From contig NC_018704.1 of assembly GCF_000307165.1 (NCBI RefSeq), positions 372,001 to 436,000 on the forward strand: a stretch of DNA of 64,000 bases, given 5' to 3'. The position numbers and the translations under genes were made by a program. The notes beneath the pieces were generated by a model. The model ran no database searches. It saw nothing but the letters and a program-made list of their open reading frames with translations, and was not told where the DNA came from. How positions within the stretch are numbered: position 1 is the stretch's first letter; every line of letters begins with the position of its first letter. Below, one piece after another: positions 54,713 to 63,606 of this stretch. The stretch comes from Amphibacillus xylanus NBRC 15112 (GTDB taxonomy: Bacteria > Bacillota > Bacilli > Bacillales > Amphibacillaceae).

Positions 54713-55771
54713 ATGAAAGCAGCTATTATTTACGGAGCAAAAGATGTTCGAGTTGAAGATGTAGCGGTTAAAGCAGTAGGTGAAAATGATGTAAAAATTG
54801 AAGTAGCTTGGGCTGGTATTTGTGGTTCTGATTTACATGCTTATTCACAACCAGAGGGTCTATTACCAACAAATGAAGTTCACCCATTATCAAACCGAAA
54901 AATGCCTTTAACATTAGGTCATGAATTCAGTGGGACGATTACTGAAGTAGGAAGTAATGTCACAGACCTTAAGGTTGGCGATCGTGTTTGTGTAGAGCCA
55001 AACCTACGCTGTGAAAAATGTAAAGAGTGTCGTGAAGGAAATTACCATATTTGCCGCAATAGCGGTGCTGCCTTTATTGGTTTATCTGATGATGGTGGTT
55101 TTGCAGAATATTGTGTATTAGATCAAAAACATGTTTATCGAATTCCTGAAAATATGACACTTGAGCAAGCAGCACTTGTTGAGCCAACTGCAGTTACACA
55201 TAGAGGTGTTGAAGTAGGTGGAGTTAAATCAGGTGATAAAGTATTAATTACAGGTGCAGGCCCAATTGGACTATTAACAGCATTATGTGCACGTGCAGCT
55301 GGTGCGACTTCTGTTTATATTACTGATGTTTCTAAAGAGCGTTTAGCACTAGCAGATAGTTTCGGATTTGCAACAACATTAAATCCGACAGAAGTAGACG
55401 TTGTAGAACGAATTATGAAAGATACAAATAACACTGGTGTAGACGTAGCAATTGAGTGTGCGGGTGTACAAGCTACATTTGATACATGTATGCAAGCGGT
55501 AAAAATCACTGGAACAGTTTGTCTAGTGGCAATCTTTGCTGAAGATCCAAAATTACCTACATTCCAAGCGCTCGTTAAGGAAGCAAAAGTTGTATCAAGC
55601 TTAGCGTATGCACACAACTACGATAAGGTAATTGATTTAATTGCAAGCGGACAAGTTCCAGCAGAAAAAATTATTACAAATAAGATCAATTTAGATAATA
55701 TTGTTGAAGATGGATTTGAATTATTACTAAATGACAAGAGCCAATCTAAGATTCTAGTCAGCGCAAAATAA
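54713..55771 (+). CDS. 2,3-Butanediol dehydrogenase (zinc MDR family)
   Basis: A 352-aa medium-chain zinc alcohol dehydrogenase interconverting acetoin and (R,R)-2,3-butanediol with NAD(H). Catalytic zinc ligands lie in GICGSDLHAY and GHEFSG; structural zinc cysteines in CEKCKECREGNYHIC near residue 95; the Rossmann motif is ITGAGPIGLL near 178. The family insert GLLPTNEVHPLSNRKMPLTL before GHE is typical of BdhA-type enzymes. ATG 54713 follows GGGAGAG by about 8 nt. The Rex-like palindrome upstream suggests induction when NADH is high. Confidence 0.9.
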   Translation: MKAAIIYGAKDVRVEDVAVKAVGENDVKIEVAWAGICGSDLHAYSQPEGLLPTNEVHPLSNRKMPLTLGHEFSGTITEVGSNVTDLKVGDRVCVEPNLRCEKCKECREGNYHICRNSGAAFIGLSDDGGFAEYCVLDQKHVYRIPENMTLEQAALVEPTAVTHRGVEVGGVKSGDKVLITGAGPIGLLTALCARAAGATSVYITDVSKERLALADSFGFATTLNPTEVDVVERIMKDTNNTGVDVAIECAGVQATFDTCMQAVKITGTVCLVAIFAEDPKLPTFQALVKEAKVVSSLAYAHNYDKVIDLIASGQVPAEKIITNKINLDNIVEDGFELLLNDKSQSKILVSAK

Positions 55772-55799
55772 TTTCAAATCATTAATAAGATAGAAGTAA

Positions 55800-55894
55800 T
55801 AGGCTAGGACAAAACTAGCCAACTAAGTATAAGAAATGGCTCTGAGTAAAAAAATTACTCAAAGCCATTTTTTATTTGTCTATTTCTATTTTCA
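55800..55894 (+). terminator. Conserved terminator module preceding repeat array B
   Basis: Matches 26158-26252 over about 95 bp. GGCTAG/CTAGCC (55802-55819) forms a small stem, then AATGGCTCTGAGTAA pairs with TTACTCAAAGCCATT and T6 follows (55834-55873). Relative to locus A, the inner stem changes are compensatory, evidence that the RNA hairpin is maintained. Confidence 0.85.
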
Positions 55895-55903
55895 ACTATA
55901 TAA

Positions 55904-56083
55904 AATGCACACAAGTTCGCGAGAATGCACACAAGTTTTCGGAAATACACACAAGTTCTCGAAAATGCACACAAGTTTTCGGAAATACACACAAGTTCTC
56001 GAAAATGCACACAAGTTCTCGAAAATACACACAAGTTCGCGAGAATGCACACAAGTTCACGAAAATACACTCAAGTTCCTTAT
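55904..56083. repeat. Array B: nine 20-bp repeats
   Basis: Eight regular units and one degenerate last unit of the same 20-bp repeat as array A (AATRCACACAAGTT plus 6 variable nt). Variable blocks are CGCGAG, TTCGGA, CTCGAA, TTCGGA, CTCGAA, CTCGAA, CGCGAG, CACGAA and CCTTAT; units 2-3 equal units 4-5. AATGC and AATAC units mostly alternate. It lies between the convergent butanediol dehydrogenase and TetR genes, right beyond the conserved hairpin module. Confidence 0.95.
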
Positions 56084-56104
56084 TTAATACAATGTATTAA
56101 TACT

Positions 56105-56710
56105 TTATCTTGAGTCATCTAAATTCAAATGATAGTGAGCTTGTAAACTAAAGTTAGCAGACATTCTCTGTCCGATTGCTGCCATCTCCTCATCTGATTC
56201 CTTCATACCAGACAGAACCCATTCTCTTAGTAAATTGTAAAATGCACCAATCCAAAAATAGATCTCATATTTCTCACTTGCTAAATCGTTTTCTTTAGGG
56301 ATCCGATCTAACACAGTTTCATTAGCGCTTGAAAGAATGATCCCGTCAAACCCCGCTTTTAACAAAATGAGAAATTTATCTGCATAAGTACGAGCACGCG
56401 TGAATAGAGACAGCCAGAAATTAAAATCATTATCATCATTTCTGTGGGACTCTAGTGAATCAGTGATCGTTTCTACAATTGTATTTAAATATTTATTTAA
56501 AATATCTTTTTTTGAAGAGTAATTACGGTAGTATGCTGATCTTGAAACGCCAGCACGAGTCACAATATCCGTAATAGAGATTTCTTTAAATTCTTTTTCG
56601 TTCATTAGCTCTAATAAAGCTGTTTCAATACATTCTTTTGTAAAGCGATTTGATTCTTCATTTGATAAGCGAAGGATCTCTTTATTTTTTCGATGCTGCT
56701 TTTCCGCCAT
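56105..56710 (-). CDS. TetR-family transcriptional regulator
   Basis: A 201-aa regulator with an N-terminal helix-turn-helix (about 20-70: CIETALLELMNEKEFKEISI, DIVTRAGVSRSAYYRNYSSK) and a C-terminal ligand-binding domain. The internal ATG 56710 is chosen because AAAGGAGGA lies 6-7 nt upstream; an upstream in-frame start at 56764 lacks a site. It is divergent from the ABC exporter at 56904-61074, so it is the probable repressor of that pump and of itself. Confidence 0.9.
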   Translation of the reverse strand: MAEKQHRKNKEILRLSNEESNRFTKECIETALLELMNEKEFKEISITDIVTRAGVSRSAYYRNYSSKKDILNKYLNTIVETITDSLESHRNDDNDFNFWLSLFTRARTYADKFLILLKAGFDGIILSSANETVLDRIPKENDLASEKYEIYFWIGAFYNLLREWVLSGMKESDEEMAAIGQRMSANFSLQAHYHLNLDDSR

Positions 56711-56773
56711 TACAATTCCTCCTTTTTTGTCTAGCCCGAGGGCGAAATTATTGTAAATTGCCAAAAAGGGTAC

Positions 56774-56800
56774 TACAATTATATCGATGCAACAATTGTA
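56774..56800. promoter_or_regulatory. Candidate TetR-type operator
   Basis: TACAATT (56774-56780) and AATTGTA (56794-56800) are a perfect inverted repeat with 13-nt spacing, in the divergent region between the TetR-type gene and the ABC exporter. Confidence 0.45.
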
Positions 56801-56903
56801 TCATCGGAAACGAATATCCACAATCTTAATGATCCATGTTAAGCAGTATGAATATCATTTAGTTTAGAAAAAATATATAAATAAAGATAAAGGGGATGTA
56901 GCG

Positions 56904-57605
56904 ATGGCTTTTGTGAGGGTTGTCAATGAATATAAACGATATCAAATGGGAGAAAACAAAATTGTGGCAAATAACGGTATCTCCTTTGACATCAATGAAG
57001 GTGAATTTGCAGTTATTTTAGGACCGAGTGGTGCGGGAAAATCAACGGTATTGAATATCTTAGGTGGGATGGATAAACCTGATGAAGGGGAGATTTGGGT
57101 TGATGGTAAAAATATTGCCGCATATTCAACGCATGAATTAACCCAATATCGCCGTGAGGACATCGGGTTTGTATTTCAGTTTTATAATTTAGTGCCTAAC
57201 TTAACTGCGAGAGAAAATCTTGAGTTAGCAACACAAATTTCACCGAATGCGTTAGATATTGATGAAGTATTAGAAAGTGTTGGTTTATCTCACAGGCGAG
57301 ATAATTTTCCTGCTCAATTATCAGGAGGAGAACAGCAACGGGTTGCTATTGCACGGGCACTAGCAAAAAATCCAAAACTTCTTTTGTGTGATGAACCGAC
57401 TGGTGCACTTGACTTAGAAACAGGTAAGCAAATTTTAAGACTTCTCCAAAACACTGCACATGAAACTAAAACCACGGTTATTGTTATAACCCATAACACT
57501 TCTATTGCCTCAATGGCTGATCGAGTTATTTATATTCACGATGCTAAGGTACGAGAAATAGTTGAAAATCCACGTCCTCGCTCTGTAGATGAAATTGAGT
57601 GGTAG
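56904..57605 (+). CDS. ABC transporter ATPase, MacB/LolD type
   Basis: A 233-aa cytosolic ATPase. Walker A is GPSGAGKST near residue 40, the Q-loop [13 protein letters not shown] near 88, the signature [15 protein letters not shown] near 135, Walker [13 protein letters not shown], and the H-loop IVITHN. These are typical of ATPases that power FtsX-type mechanotransmission transporters. AAAGGGGATG precedes the ATG. The permease follows 13 nt downstream. Confidence 0.94.
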   Translation: MAFVRVVNEYKRYQMGENKIVANNGISFDINEGEFAVILGPSGAGKSTVLNILGGMDKPDEGEIWVDGKNIAAYSTHELTQYRREDIGFVFQFYNLVPNLTARENLELATQISPNALDIDEVLESVGLSHRRDNFPAQLSGGEQQRVAIARALAKNPKLLLCDEPTGALDLETGKQILRLLQNTAHETKTTVIVITHNTSIASMADRVIYIHDAKVREIVENPRPRSVDEIEW

Positions 57606-57618
57606 GGGGGCTTAAGTA

Positions 57619-60600
57619 GTGAAGAAAACAGCTTTGAATAAATTAGTTTTCAGGGAAATATTAAATTCAAAAGCCCGCTTTTTATCAATATTTATCCTAA
57701 TCTTTTTAGGAGTAGGATTTTTTGTGGGCTTGCAGGCGACAGGGCCTAATATGTTAACAACTGTTGATGATTATTTTGATCGTCAAAAACTATACGATAT
57801 TCACGTTCAATCGACATTAGGTATTGAAGATGAAGAAGTAGCGCTTTTAACTAACTATTCTGATGTTGAGCTTATCGAGCCGGGTTATAGTCAGGATGTG
57901 TTAATTGGAGATGCGCGCCATGTGGTTAAATTGATTAGTTATCATCCTGATCACAAATTAAATCAATACTTAATTGAAAGTGGTCGCTTGCCAGAAAAAA
58001 GTGGTGAGATTGCATTAGATGCACGTGAGATGATCAAAAATCATTACCAAATTGGTGACAAAGTGACGCTTTTTGCAGATCGTGATGACACAGATTTGTC
58101 CGATCAATTTAACGAAATAGAATTTGAAGTTGTTGGCTTTGTTAACAGTCCACGTTTCTTTACCAATGAATCGCGGGGACAGACATCAATAGCAGGTGGG
58201 CAGCTGGATGCTTTTGGCGTCATATTGGAGGAAGACTTTAATTTACCAGTTTATACGGATGTATTTGCAACATTTCAAGGTTTGAGAGAGCTAGATACTT
58301 TTAATGATGAATATCAGCATAAAAGTCGTGAGCACAAAGCAAATATCGAGCAAATTTTAAACGATTATGGGCCAGAACGATTAAGTTCAATTCGTAGTGA
58401 AGCTGAAGAAGAAATTAGTGATGCCGAGGTTAAAATCGCTGATGGCCGTGAAGAGTTAAACGAAGCTAGGGAAAAACTTGATAAAGCACGTGCTGAATTA
58501 GATGATGGGCAAGAGGCGATTAGAGATGCCAGAAGAAAGCTTGAAAAAGGTTATCAAGAGCTGATTGATGGCGAGTCCGAGTATAAAAAAGGCTTAGCAA
58601 AATTCGAAGCAGAGATTGCTGATGCAGAAGCACAACTTGAAGCAGGACGTAAACAGCTCGAGGTAGAAGCGGATCAGCTTGAAAAAGGTTTCGCTGAGCT
58701 TGAAGCAGGCGAAGTAGAACTTAATCGATCTGCTGAAGAAATTGCCAATCAACGTGAATCATTAATAGGTAAACAAACGGATTTTACAAAACTTTCTGAG
58801 GGGATAGCTGATCTATTAAAAATACCAAGACAATTAATTTCAGTGTTTATCCCAGAGAAAGAGCTCGCCCAACTTTTATCTGAAACAGAGGCGATTGATC
58901 TAAATGGTCAGACATTAGCAGACTTACTTTCTGGCTATATTGCTGGTGAAGTACCCGCTGATACAATCAGACAAACACTTGATCAACTTGAAGCAGAGCT
59001 TGAAGCAGGATTACAGCAATTAAATGAAGCTGAGCAAGAGATTGAAAAACGAAGATCTGAACTTGAGGTAGGAAAAGCTGAACTTGAAGCAGGCCAAATG
59101 AAGTTTGATGAAGCTCGAGCAGAGCTAGATAAACAAACAGATTTATTAGCTCAAGAACGAGCAAATGCCGAGGCAGAGTTAGCTCAAGCTAGACGGGATC
59201 TAGATCAGGGCTGGCAGGAATATAATGAAGCGGTTGATCTACTTGAGGAGCAAGCAAATCAATTGGCTGAAGCTGAAGCAGAGTATGCGGACGGACTAAC
59301 GACATTTGAAAAAGAAAATAAAGACGCACTAGAAGAAATTGAAGAAGCTGAGGCCGATATAGCAAAAGCACGTGAGGAATTGGCCGATTTAGAAGAACCA
59401 ACGTATTACCCATTTATTCGGGAAGATCAGACGCAGTTTGTTCAGTTTGAAGAAAATGCCTCATTATTAAGTAAATTAGCAAAAATTTTCCCAGCTGTAT
59501 TCTTTGCTGTTGCAGCATTAGTTACACTAACCACAATTACACGGATGATTGAAGAGCAACGAGGAGAAATTGGAATATTAAAAGCACTAGGTTACAGCAA
59601 CCTAGAAATTTCACTTAAGTATTACGTTTATGCATTGAGTGCAAGTTTATTAGGGGTTGTTTTCGGTTTAGTGATTGGCTATACTGCATTGCCAATTATT
59701 ATCTTTGATGCTTATGGTATTATGTATAACTTGCCAGAGCTCATTTTAACAAACTATTGGTTATATACTTTAATAGCAGCGGCCATTGCATTGCTGTCAA
59801 CCGTTGTGACAGCGTGGTTTGTTTTACGTTCTGATCTGAAAAGTCAGGCAGCAGTATTAATGAGACCTAAGGCTCCGAAAATTGGAAAGAGAATTTTACT
59901 TGAGCGTATAACACCAATTTGGAACCGACTTGATTTTATTAAGAAAGTAACAGCACGAAATTTGTTTAGATATAAGCAAAGAATGCTTATGACAATCTTA
60001 GGAATAGCGGGTTGTGCTGCCTTAATCATTACTGGCTTTGGGATTAAAGGTGCAGTGGAAGGATTGGTTGATTTACAATTTGGTCGCGTGATGAAATACG
60101 ATGCGGTGATCATTCTTGACGATGGCGCTGATGAGGAAGCTGAAATATCTTATCAGGCATTTGTTGATTCATATAAAGGGATTGAACAAATCTCAACCGT
60201 ATTTCAACAACAATTTGAAATCAGTCATCCCGATCAACTTACACAAGATATTACAGTCATGGTTCCGGAAGATGAAAAATCATTCACTGATTTCATTCAA
60301 TTAAAAGACCGTACCTCTGATCAAACGTATCAATTAACTGATGATGGAGCAATTGTTACCGAGCGATTAGCTGATTTGTTCGACATTGTCGTAGGTGATA
60401 TAATCACGATCACTGACAGCGGTAATCAATCATATGAATTGGAAATCTCTGCAATTACCGAGAACTATGTTGGTCATTATTTATTTATGAATGAAGCAGT
60501 GTATCGATCAGCAATCGATGACGAATTAAATTATAACGTTAACTTGTTAAAACACAATCAAGACGAAAATTGGGAAGAAGCATTTTCAGAGCAATTGATG

Positions 60601-61074
60601 AAAGAAGATCAAGTTATAAATGTAACATTTATTGCATCTATGACCGAAGCTTTTCGAGATTCAATGGAAAGTTTAAATGTTGTTGTAGTTGTCTTAATCT
60701 TTGCAGCAGCTGGCCTTGCTTTCGTCGTTTTATATAATTTAACTAATATTAATATATCAGAACGAATTCGAGAACTTTCGACAATTAAAGTATTAGGTTT
60801 TTATGATAATGAAGTGACGATGTATATTTATCGTGAAAATATAATGCTGACTGTGATGGGTATTTTAACAGGAAGTATATTTGGCCGACTATTGTTCACA
60901 TTTGTGTTAGACACAATCACCCAAGATGGTCAGATGTTTGATCCGAGCTTACATTGGACCAGTTATTTATATGCAGGATTACTGACATTTTTCTTCTCAA
61001 CGTTTGTCATGTGGATGATGCATCATAAGTTAAAACGAATTGATATGATTGAGGCACTAAAATCAAATGAATAA
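57619..61074 (+). CDS. FtsX-type ABC permease with very long extracytoplasmic coiled coil
   Basis: A 1151-aa membrane protein. An N-terminal transmembrane helix (about 19-38) precedes a MacB-like external domain. A coiled coil follows (about 255-595, interrupted near 385-450), rich in EL-x-x-A-x-x-EL-x-x-G heptad-like repeats. The first FtsX core (about 615-735: FPAVFFAVAALVTLTTITRMI; EIGILKALGYSNLEISLKYY) and a second external domain and FtsX core (about 765-1140; ELSTIKVLGFYDNEVTMYIY) follow. GTG start after GGGGGG. It works with the ATPase at 56904, likely driving movement in the envelope rather than transport through a pore. Confidence 0.88.
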   Translation: MKKTALNKLVFREILNSKARFLSIFILIFLGVGFFVGLQATGPNMLTTVDDYFDRQKLYDIHVQSTLGIEDEEVALLTNYSDVELIEPGYSQDVLIGDARHVVKLISYHPDHKLNQYLIESGRLPEKSGEIALDAREMIKNHYQIGDKVTLFADRDDTDLSDQFNEIEFEVVGFVNSPRFFTNESRGQTSIAGGQLDAFGVILEEDFNLPVYTDVFATFQGLRELDTFNDEYQHKSREHKANIEQILNDYGPERLSSIRSEAEEEISDAEVKIADGREELNEAREKLDKARAELDDGQEAIRDARRKLEKGYQELIDGESEYKKGLAKFEAEIADAEAQLEAGRKQLEVEADQLEKGFAELEAGEVELNRSAEEIANQRESLIGKQTDFTKLSEGIADLLKIPRQLISVFIPEKELAQLLSETEAIDLNGQTLADLLSGYIAGEVPADTIRQTLDQLEAELEAGLQQLNEAEQEIEKRRSELEVGKAELEAGQMKFDEARAELDKQTDLLAQERANAEAELAQARRDLDQGWQEYNEAVDLLEEQANQLAEAEAEYADGLTTFEKENKDALEEIEEAEADIAKAREELADLEEPTYYPFIREDQTQFVQFEENASLLSKLAKIFPAVFFAVAALVTLTTITRMIEEQRGEIGILKALGYSNLEISLKYYVYALSASLLGVVFGLVIGYTALPIIIFDAYGIMYNLPELILTNYWLYTLIAAAIALLSTVVTAWFVLRSDLKSQAAVLMRPKAPKIGKRILLERITPIWNRLDFIKKVTARNLFRYKQRMLMTILGIAGCAALIITGFGIKGAVEGLVDLQFGRVMKYDAVIILDDGADEEAEISYQAFVDSYKGIEQISTVFQQQFEISHPDQLTQDITVMVPEDEKSFTDFIQLKDRTSDQTYQLTDDGAIVTERLADLFDIVVGDIITITDSGNQSYELEISAITENYVGHYLFMNEAVYRSAIDDELNYNVNLLKHNQDENWEEAFSEQLMKEDQVINVTFIASMTEAFRDSMESLNVVVVVLIFAAAGLAFVVLYNLTNINISERIRELSTIKVLGFYDNEVTMYIYRENIMLTVMGILTGSIFGRLLFTFVLDTITQDGQMFDPSLHWTSYLYAGLLTFFFSTFVMWMMHHKLKRIDMIEALKSNE

Positions 61075-61097
61075 CCGTATATCGACTAATATAAAAG

Positions 61098-61127
61098 GCA
61101 TATCCGAACAATGGATATGCTTTTTTT
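61098..61127 (+). terminator. Terminator of the FtsX-type exporter operon
   Basis: GCATATCC (61098-61105) and GGATATGC (61113-61120) with a 7-nt loop and seven T. Confidence 0.93.
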
Positions 61128-61134
61128 AAAAATT

Positions 61135-61177
61135 ATTCGTTTTTTCTATTGACGAATGTTTTTTTTCTTAGTATGAT
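61135..61177 (+). promoter_or_regulatory. pbuG promoter with possible PurR boxes
   Basis: TTGACG (61149-61154), a 17-nt spacer and TATGAT (61172-61177). ATTCG (61135-61139) and CGAAT (61153-61157) are inverted cores like the CGAA cores of paired PurBoxes. The purE promoter at 63266 has almost the same -35/-10 sequences. Confidence 0.65.
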
Positions 61178-61202
61178 ATCCATAGCAATTAAATAAATTC
61201 GT

Positions 61203-61368
61203 CGTATAATCTTGAGGATATGGCTCTAGAGTTTCTACCGACCACCGTAAATGGTCTGTCTACGCAGAAGAGATAAGGAATAGCAATTATAATTTTTTTA
61301 TTATTATCTTCTCTGGCATATTTAGACACACTCTAGGACAAATTAAACTTATGAGTGTGCCTTTTTTT
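61203..61368 (+). promoter_or_regulatory. Guanine-type purine riboswitch with terminator controlling pbuG
   Basis: The aptamer (61203-61264) has CGTATAATC, GGATATGG, GAGTTTCTACC, ACCGTAAAT and GTCTACG. The last matches the TACG-ending J3/1-P1 form seen in B. subtilis pbuG (AGCTACG), with the specifying C at 61260. The P1 helix I can draw is short (CGTA/TACG). AGAAGAGATAA (61267-61277) can pair imperfectly with TTATCTTCTCT. CACACTC (61327-61333)/GAGTGTG (61353-61359) plus a T-run forms the terminator. Confidence 0.88.
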
Positions 61369-61401
61369 GCGCGGCGAAAAATTTAGAAGGGGAGAAGAAA
61401 A

Positions 61402-62700
61402 ATGTTAAACAAATTTTTTAAGTTGGAAGAGTTAGGTACAAATGTAAGAACTGAGTTTACTGCGGGTCTAACTACATTCTTGGCAATGGCGTACATTTTA
61501 TTTGTTAACCCAGATATTTTAGGCGCTGCTGGTATGGATAAAGGTGCAGTTTTCACTGCAACTGCGTTATCAGCAATTATTGGTACTTTGGTTATGGGGA
61601 TATTTGCTAATTATCCAGTTGCTTTAGCGCCAGGTATGGGGATTAACGCATTCTTTGCCTTTACAGTTGTTATCGGTGCGGGCATACAGTGGGAAACAGC
61701 GTTAACTGCAGTTTTAGTTTCAGGAATTCTTTTCTTAGTGCTATCACTGACTGGGGTACGCGAAAAGATTATTAACGGGATTCCAGCGACTCTGAAGTTA
61801 GCTGTTGCAGCTGGTATTGGTTTATTTATTGCTTTTGTTGGTTTTCAAAGTGCGGAAATTATTGTAGCTGATGAAGCTACATTAGTTAAGCTTGGAGACT
61901 TCACTCATGGTCCAACTGCTTTAGCTATTTTTGGACTACTTGTTACAGTTATTTTAATGGCTTTCAAAGTAAAAGGCGGCGTATTCTATGGAATGGTAAT
62001 TACTGCGGTTGTTGGTGTTATTTTTGGCGAAGTTGAATTACCAACTCAAGTTGTATCGAAAGTACCAAGTCTTGAGCCTACTTTTGGAAAAGCCTTTGCC
62101 CATTTTGGCGATATTTTCACATGGGAAATGGCTGGTATTATTTTAACTTTCCTATTTGTTGACTTCTTTGATACAGCAGGTACATTAGTGGCTGTTGCTA
62201 GCAAAGCTGGATTGATGAAAGATAATGAATTACCTCGTGCTGGTAGAGCATTGCTTGCTGATTCAAGTGCTACGGTTGTAGGTGCTGTGCTAGGAACTTC
62301 AACAACAACTGCTTTCGTTGAATCTGCAACAGGTGTTGGTGTTGGTGGTAAGACAGGTTTAACGTCTGTATTTACATCATTGTTCTTTTTCTTAGCATTA
62401 TTTTTCTCACCATTATTATCAGTAGTAACATCATCTGTTACTGCTCCTGCTCTAATTATTGTTGGAGTTTTAATGGCATCAAGCTTAAAAGATATTGCGT
62501 GGGATCAAATTGAAGATGCTATCCCTGCATTTTTAACTGTTATTATCATGCCGTTAGCATACAGTATTGCAACAGGTATTGCGGTAGGATTCACATTCTA
62601 TCCAATTACAATGCTAATCACAGGAAAAGGTAAGAAGATTCACCCAATTATGTGGGGGTTATCAATAGTATTTGTTCTATATCTAATTTTCTTATCATAA
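61402..62700 (+). CDS. pbuG: Hypoxanthine/guanine permease (AzgA family)
   Basis: A 432-aa importer with about 12 transmembrane helices. AzgA/PbuG hallmarks: GLTTFLAMAYILFVNP near residue 22, ALAPGMGINAFFAF near 75, FVDFFDTAGTLVAVA near 250, and GTSTTTAFVESATGVGVGGK near 297. GGGGAG precedes the ATG. Its riboswitch and promoter resemble those of B. subtilis pbuG. Together with Xpt and the NCS2-type permease it makes up purine-base salvage in this window. Confidence 0.96.
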   Translation: MLNKFFKLEELGTNVRTEFTAGLTTFLAMAYILFVNPDILGAAGMDKGAVFTATALSAIIGTLVMGIFANYPVALAPGMGINAFFAFTVVIGAGIQWETALTAVLVSGILFLVLSLTGVREKIINGIPATLKLAVAAGIGLFIAFVGFQSAEIIVADEATLVKLGDFTHGPTALAIFGLLVTVILMAFKVKGGVFYGMVITAVVGVIFGEVELPTQVVSKVPSLEPTFGKAFAHFGDIFTWEMAGIILTFLFVDFFDTAGTLVAVASKAGLMKDNELPRAGRALLADSSATVVGAVLGTSTTTAFVESATGVGVGGKTGLTSVFTSLFFFLALFFSPLLSVVTSSVTAPALIIVGVLMASSLKDIAWDQIEDAIPAFLTVIIMPLAYSIATGIAVGFTFYPITMLITGKGKKIHPIMWGLSIVFVLYLIFLS

Positions 62701-62718
62701 ATAATTTTGAATATATAG

Positions 62719-62754
62719 AGCGTGTCACTCAATTTGAGCTGACACGCTTTTTTA
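62719..62754 (+). terminator. pbuG terminator
   Basis: AGCGTGTCA (62719-62727) and TGACACGCT (62740-62748) form a perfect 9-bp stem, followed by six T. Confidence 0.92.
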
Positions 62755-62969
62755 TACCACGAAATTATAATGTAAATTTCTCTATGCGTCAGCCTATACT
62801 AAATCATCTTTGAGAAATAAGTGGTTTACATATCTGACTAAGAATGATTCAAACTATGTTAAAATTGTTTTATAACTACATGGCTATTAATTGGAATGTT
62901 TGATGACTCAATTGTGCAAGACGTTGATATTCTAAAACGACAATATTAAGAAAGGAAAGATACAGCATC

Positions 62970-63233
62970 ATGTCGAGACTCTCGAAGAAAAATAAGCGCA
63001 ATCAAAAGCGGGCTAAAGCAACTGAATCAAGAGCTCAAAAGAAACAGTTTGAGCTTTTGGATGGAGAGACGCTTGATCAATGTCTTGAAAGGATTAAGCA
63101 AGCGGGATACATACCGATCAGGAGAATGGAAAAACCAATTTTTGAAGAAATAATTGAAAACGGAGAAAAAAGGATCATTCCTATCAAACAACAGATAATT
63201 TTTGAAGTTATTATGAACAAAGACGAACGTTAA
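62970..63233 (+). CDS. NETI motif-containing protein
   Basis: An 87-aa small basic protein. A lysine/arginine-rich N-terminus (SRLSKKNKRNQKRAKATESR) precedes the NETI-type core GETLDQCLERIKQAGYIPIRR, MEKPIFEE; the family name comes from the N-E-T-I motif that here reads G-E-T-L. In Bacillus a NETI-motif gene also sits between pbuG and purE, which supports the assignment. Function is unknown. AAAGGAAAG lies about 11 nt before the ATG. The N-terminal extension is longer than I expect for the family. Confidence 0.8.
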   Translation: MSRLSKKNKRNQKRAKATESRAQKKQFELLDGETLDQCLERIKQAGYIPIRRMEKPIFEEIIENGEKRIIPIKQQIIFEVIMNKDER

Positions 63234-63265
63234 AGGCTATCTTTTAATTATCGTTCGAATTTACA

Positions 63266-63294
63266 TTGACGAATCAATAAAATATTGCTATGAT
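63266..63294 (+). promoter_or_regulatory. pur operon promoter
   Basis: TTGACG (63266-63271), a 17-nt spacer and TATGAT (63289-63294). TTCGAA at about 63254-63259 and CGAAT (63270-63274) could be PurR (PurBox) cores with mismatches. Confidence 0.75.
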
Positions 63295-63331
63295 ACTGTC
63301 ATAGAAACAAATGACAATTTATATTAAATCA

Positions 63332-63568
63332 CCTCATATAAATTTGAGAATATGGCTCAAAAGTCTCTACCCGTTACCGTAAATAACGGACTATGAGGGA
63401 AGATGGAACAGACCAATGACTCGTGATGGTATGTTTACTTAGATGTGGCTTTGACTCAAGTTCTTGTGTCTTTGTTTATAATTTACTTGAGCTAAGGATT
63501 TAGCGGTGAACGTAAACCACCTATTCATCTTCTCTCGCCAAAAAGGAGAGATATGAATAGGTTTTTTT
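63332..63568 (+). promoter_or_regulatory. Guanine riboswitch and terminator controlling the pur operon
   Basis: The aptamer (63332-63398) has P1 CCTCAT/ATGAGG, ATATGG, AAGTCTCTACC, ACCGTAAAT and GGACTATGAGG, with the specifying C at 63391 (guanine class). An expression platform of about 120 nt follows, ending in ACCTATTCAT/ATGAATAGGT with an inner CTCTC/GAGAG stem and seven T (63517-63568). This is the arrangement before B. subtilis purE. Confidence 0.94.
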
Positions 63569-63606
63569 ATCTACATAATATAACCAGTTAAGGAAAGAGG
63601 GATTGC

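Noticed and set aside
55836-56113. Similar overlapping reading frames across array B
   Set aside because: Same cause as in array A: stop-free repeat unit.
58967-59413. Minus-strand leucine-rich frames opposite the coiled coil of the FtsX-type permease
   Set aside because: They mirror Glu/Ala-rich heptad codons of the real gene and lack start signals.
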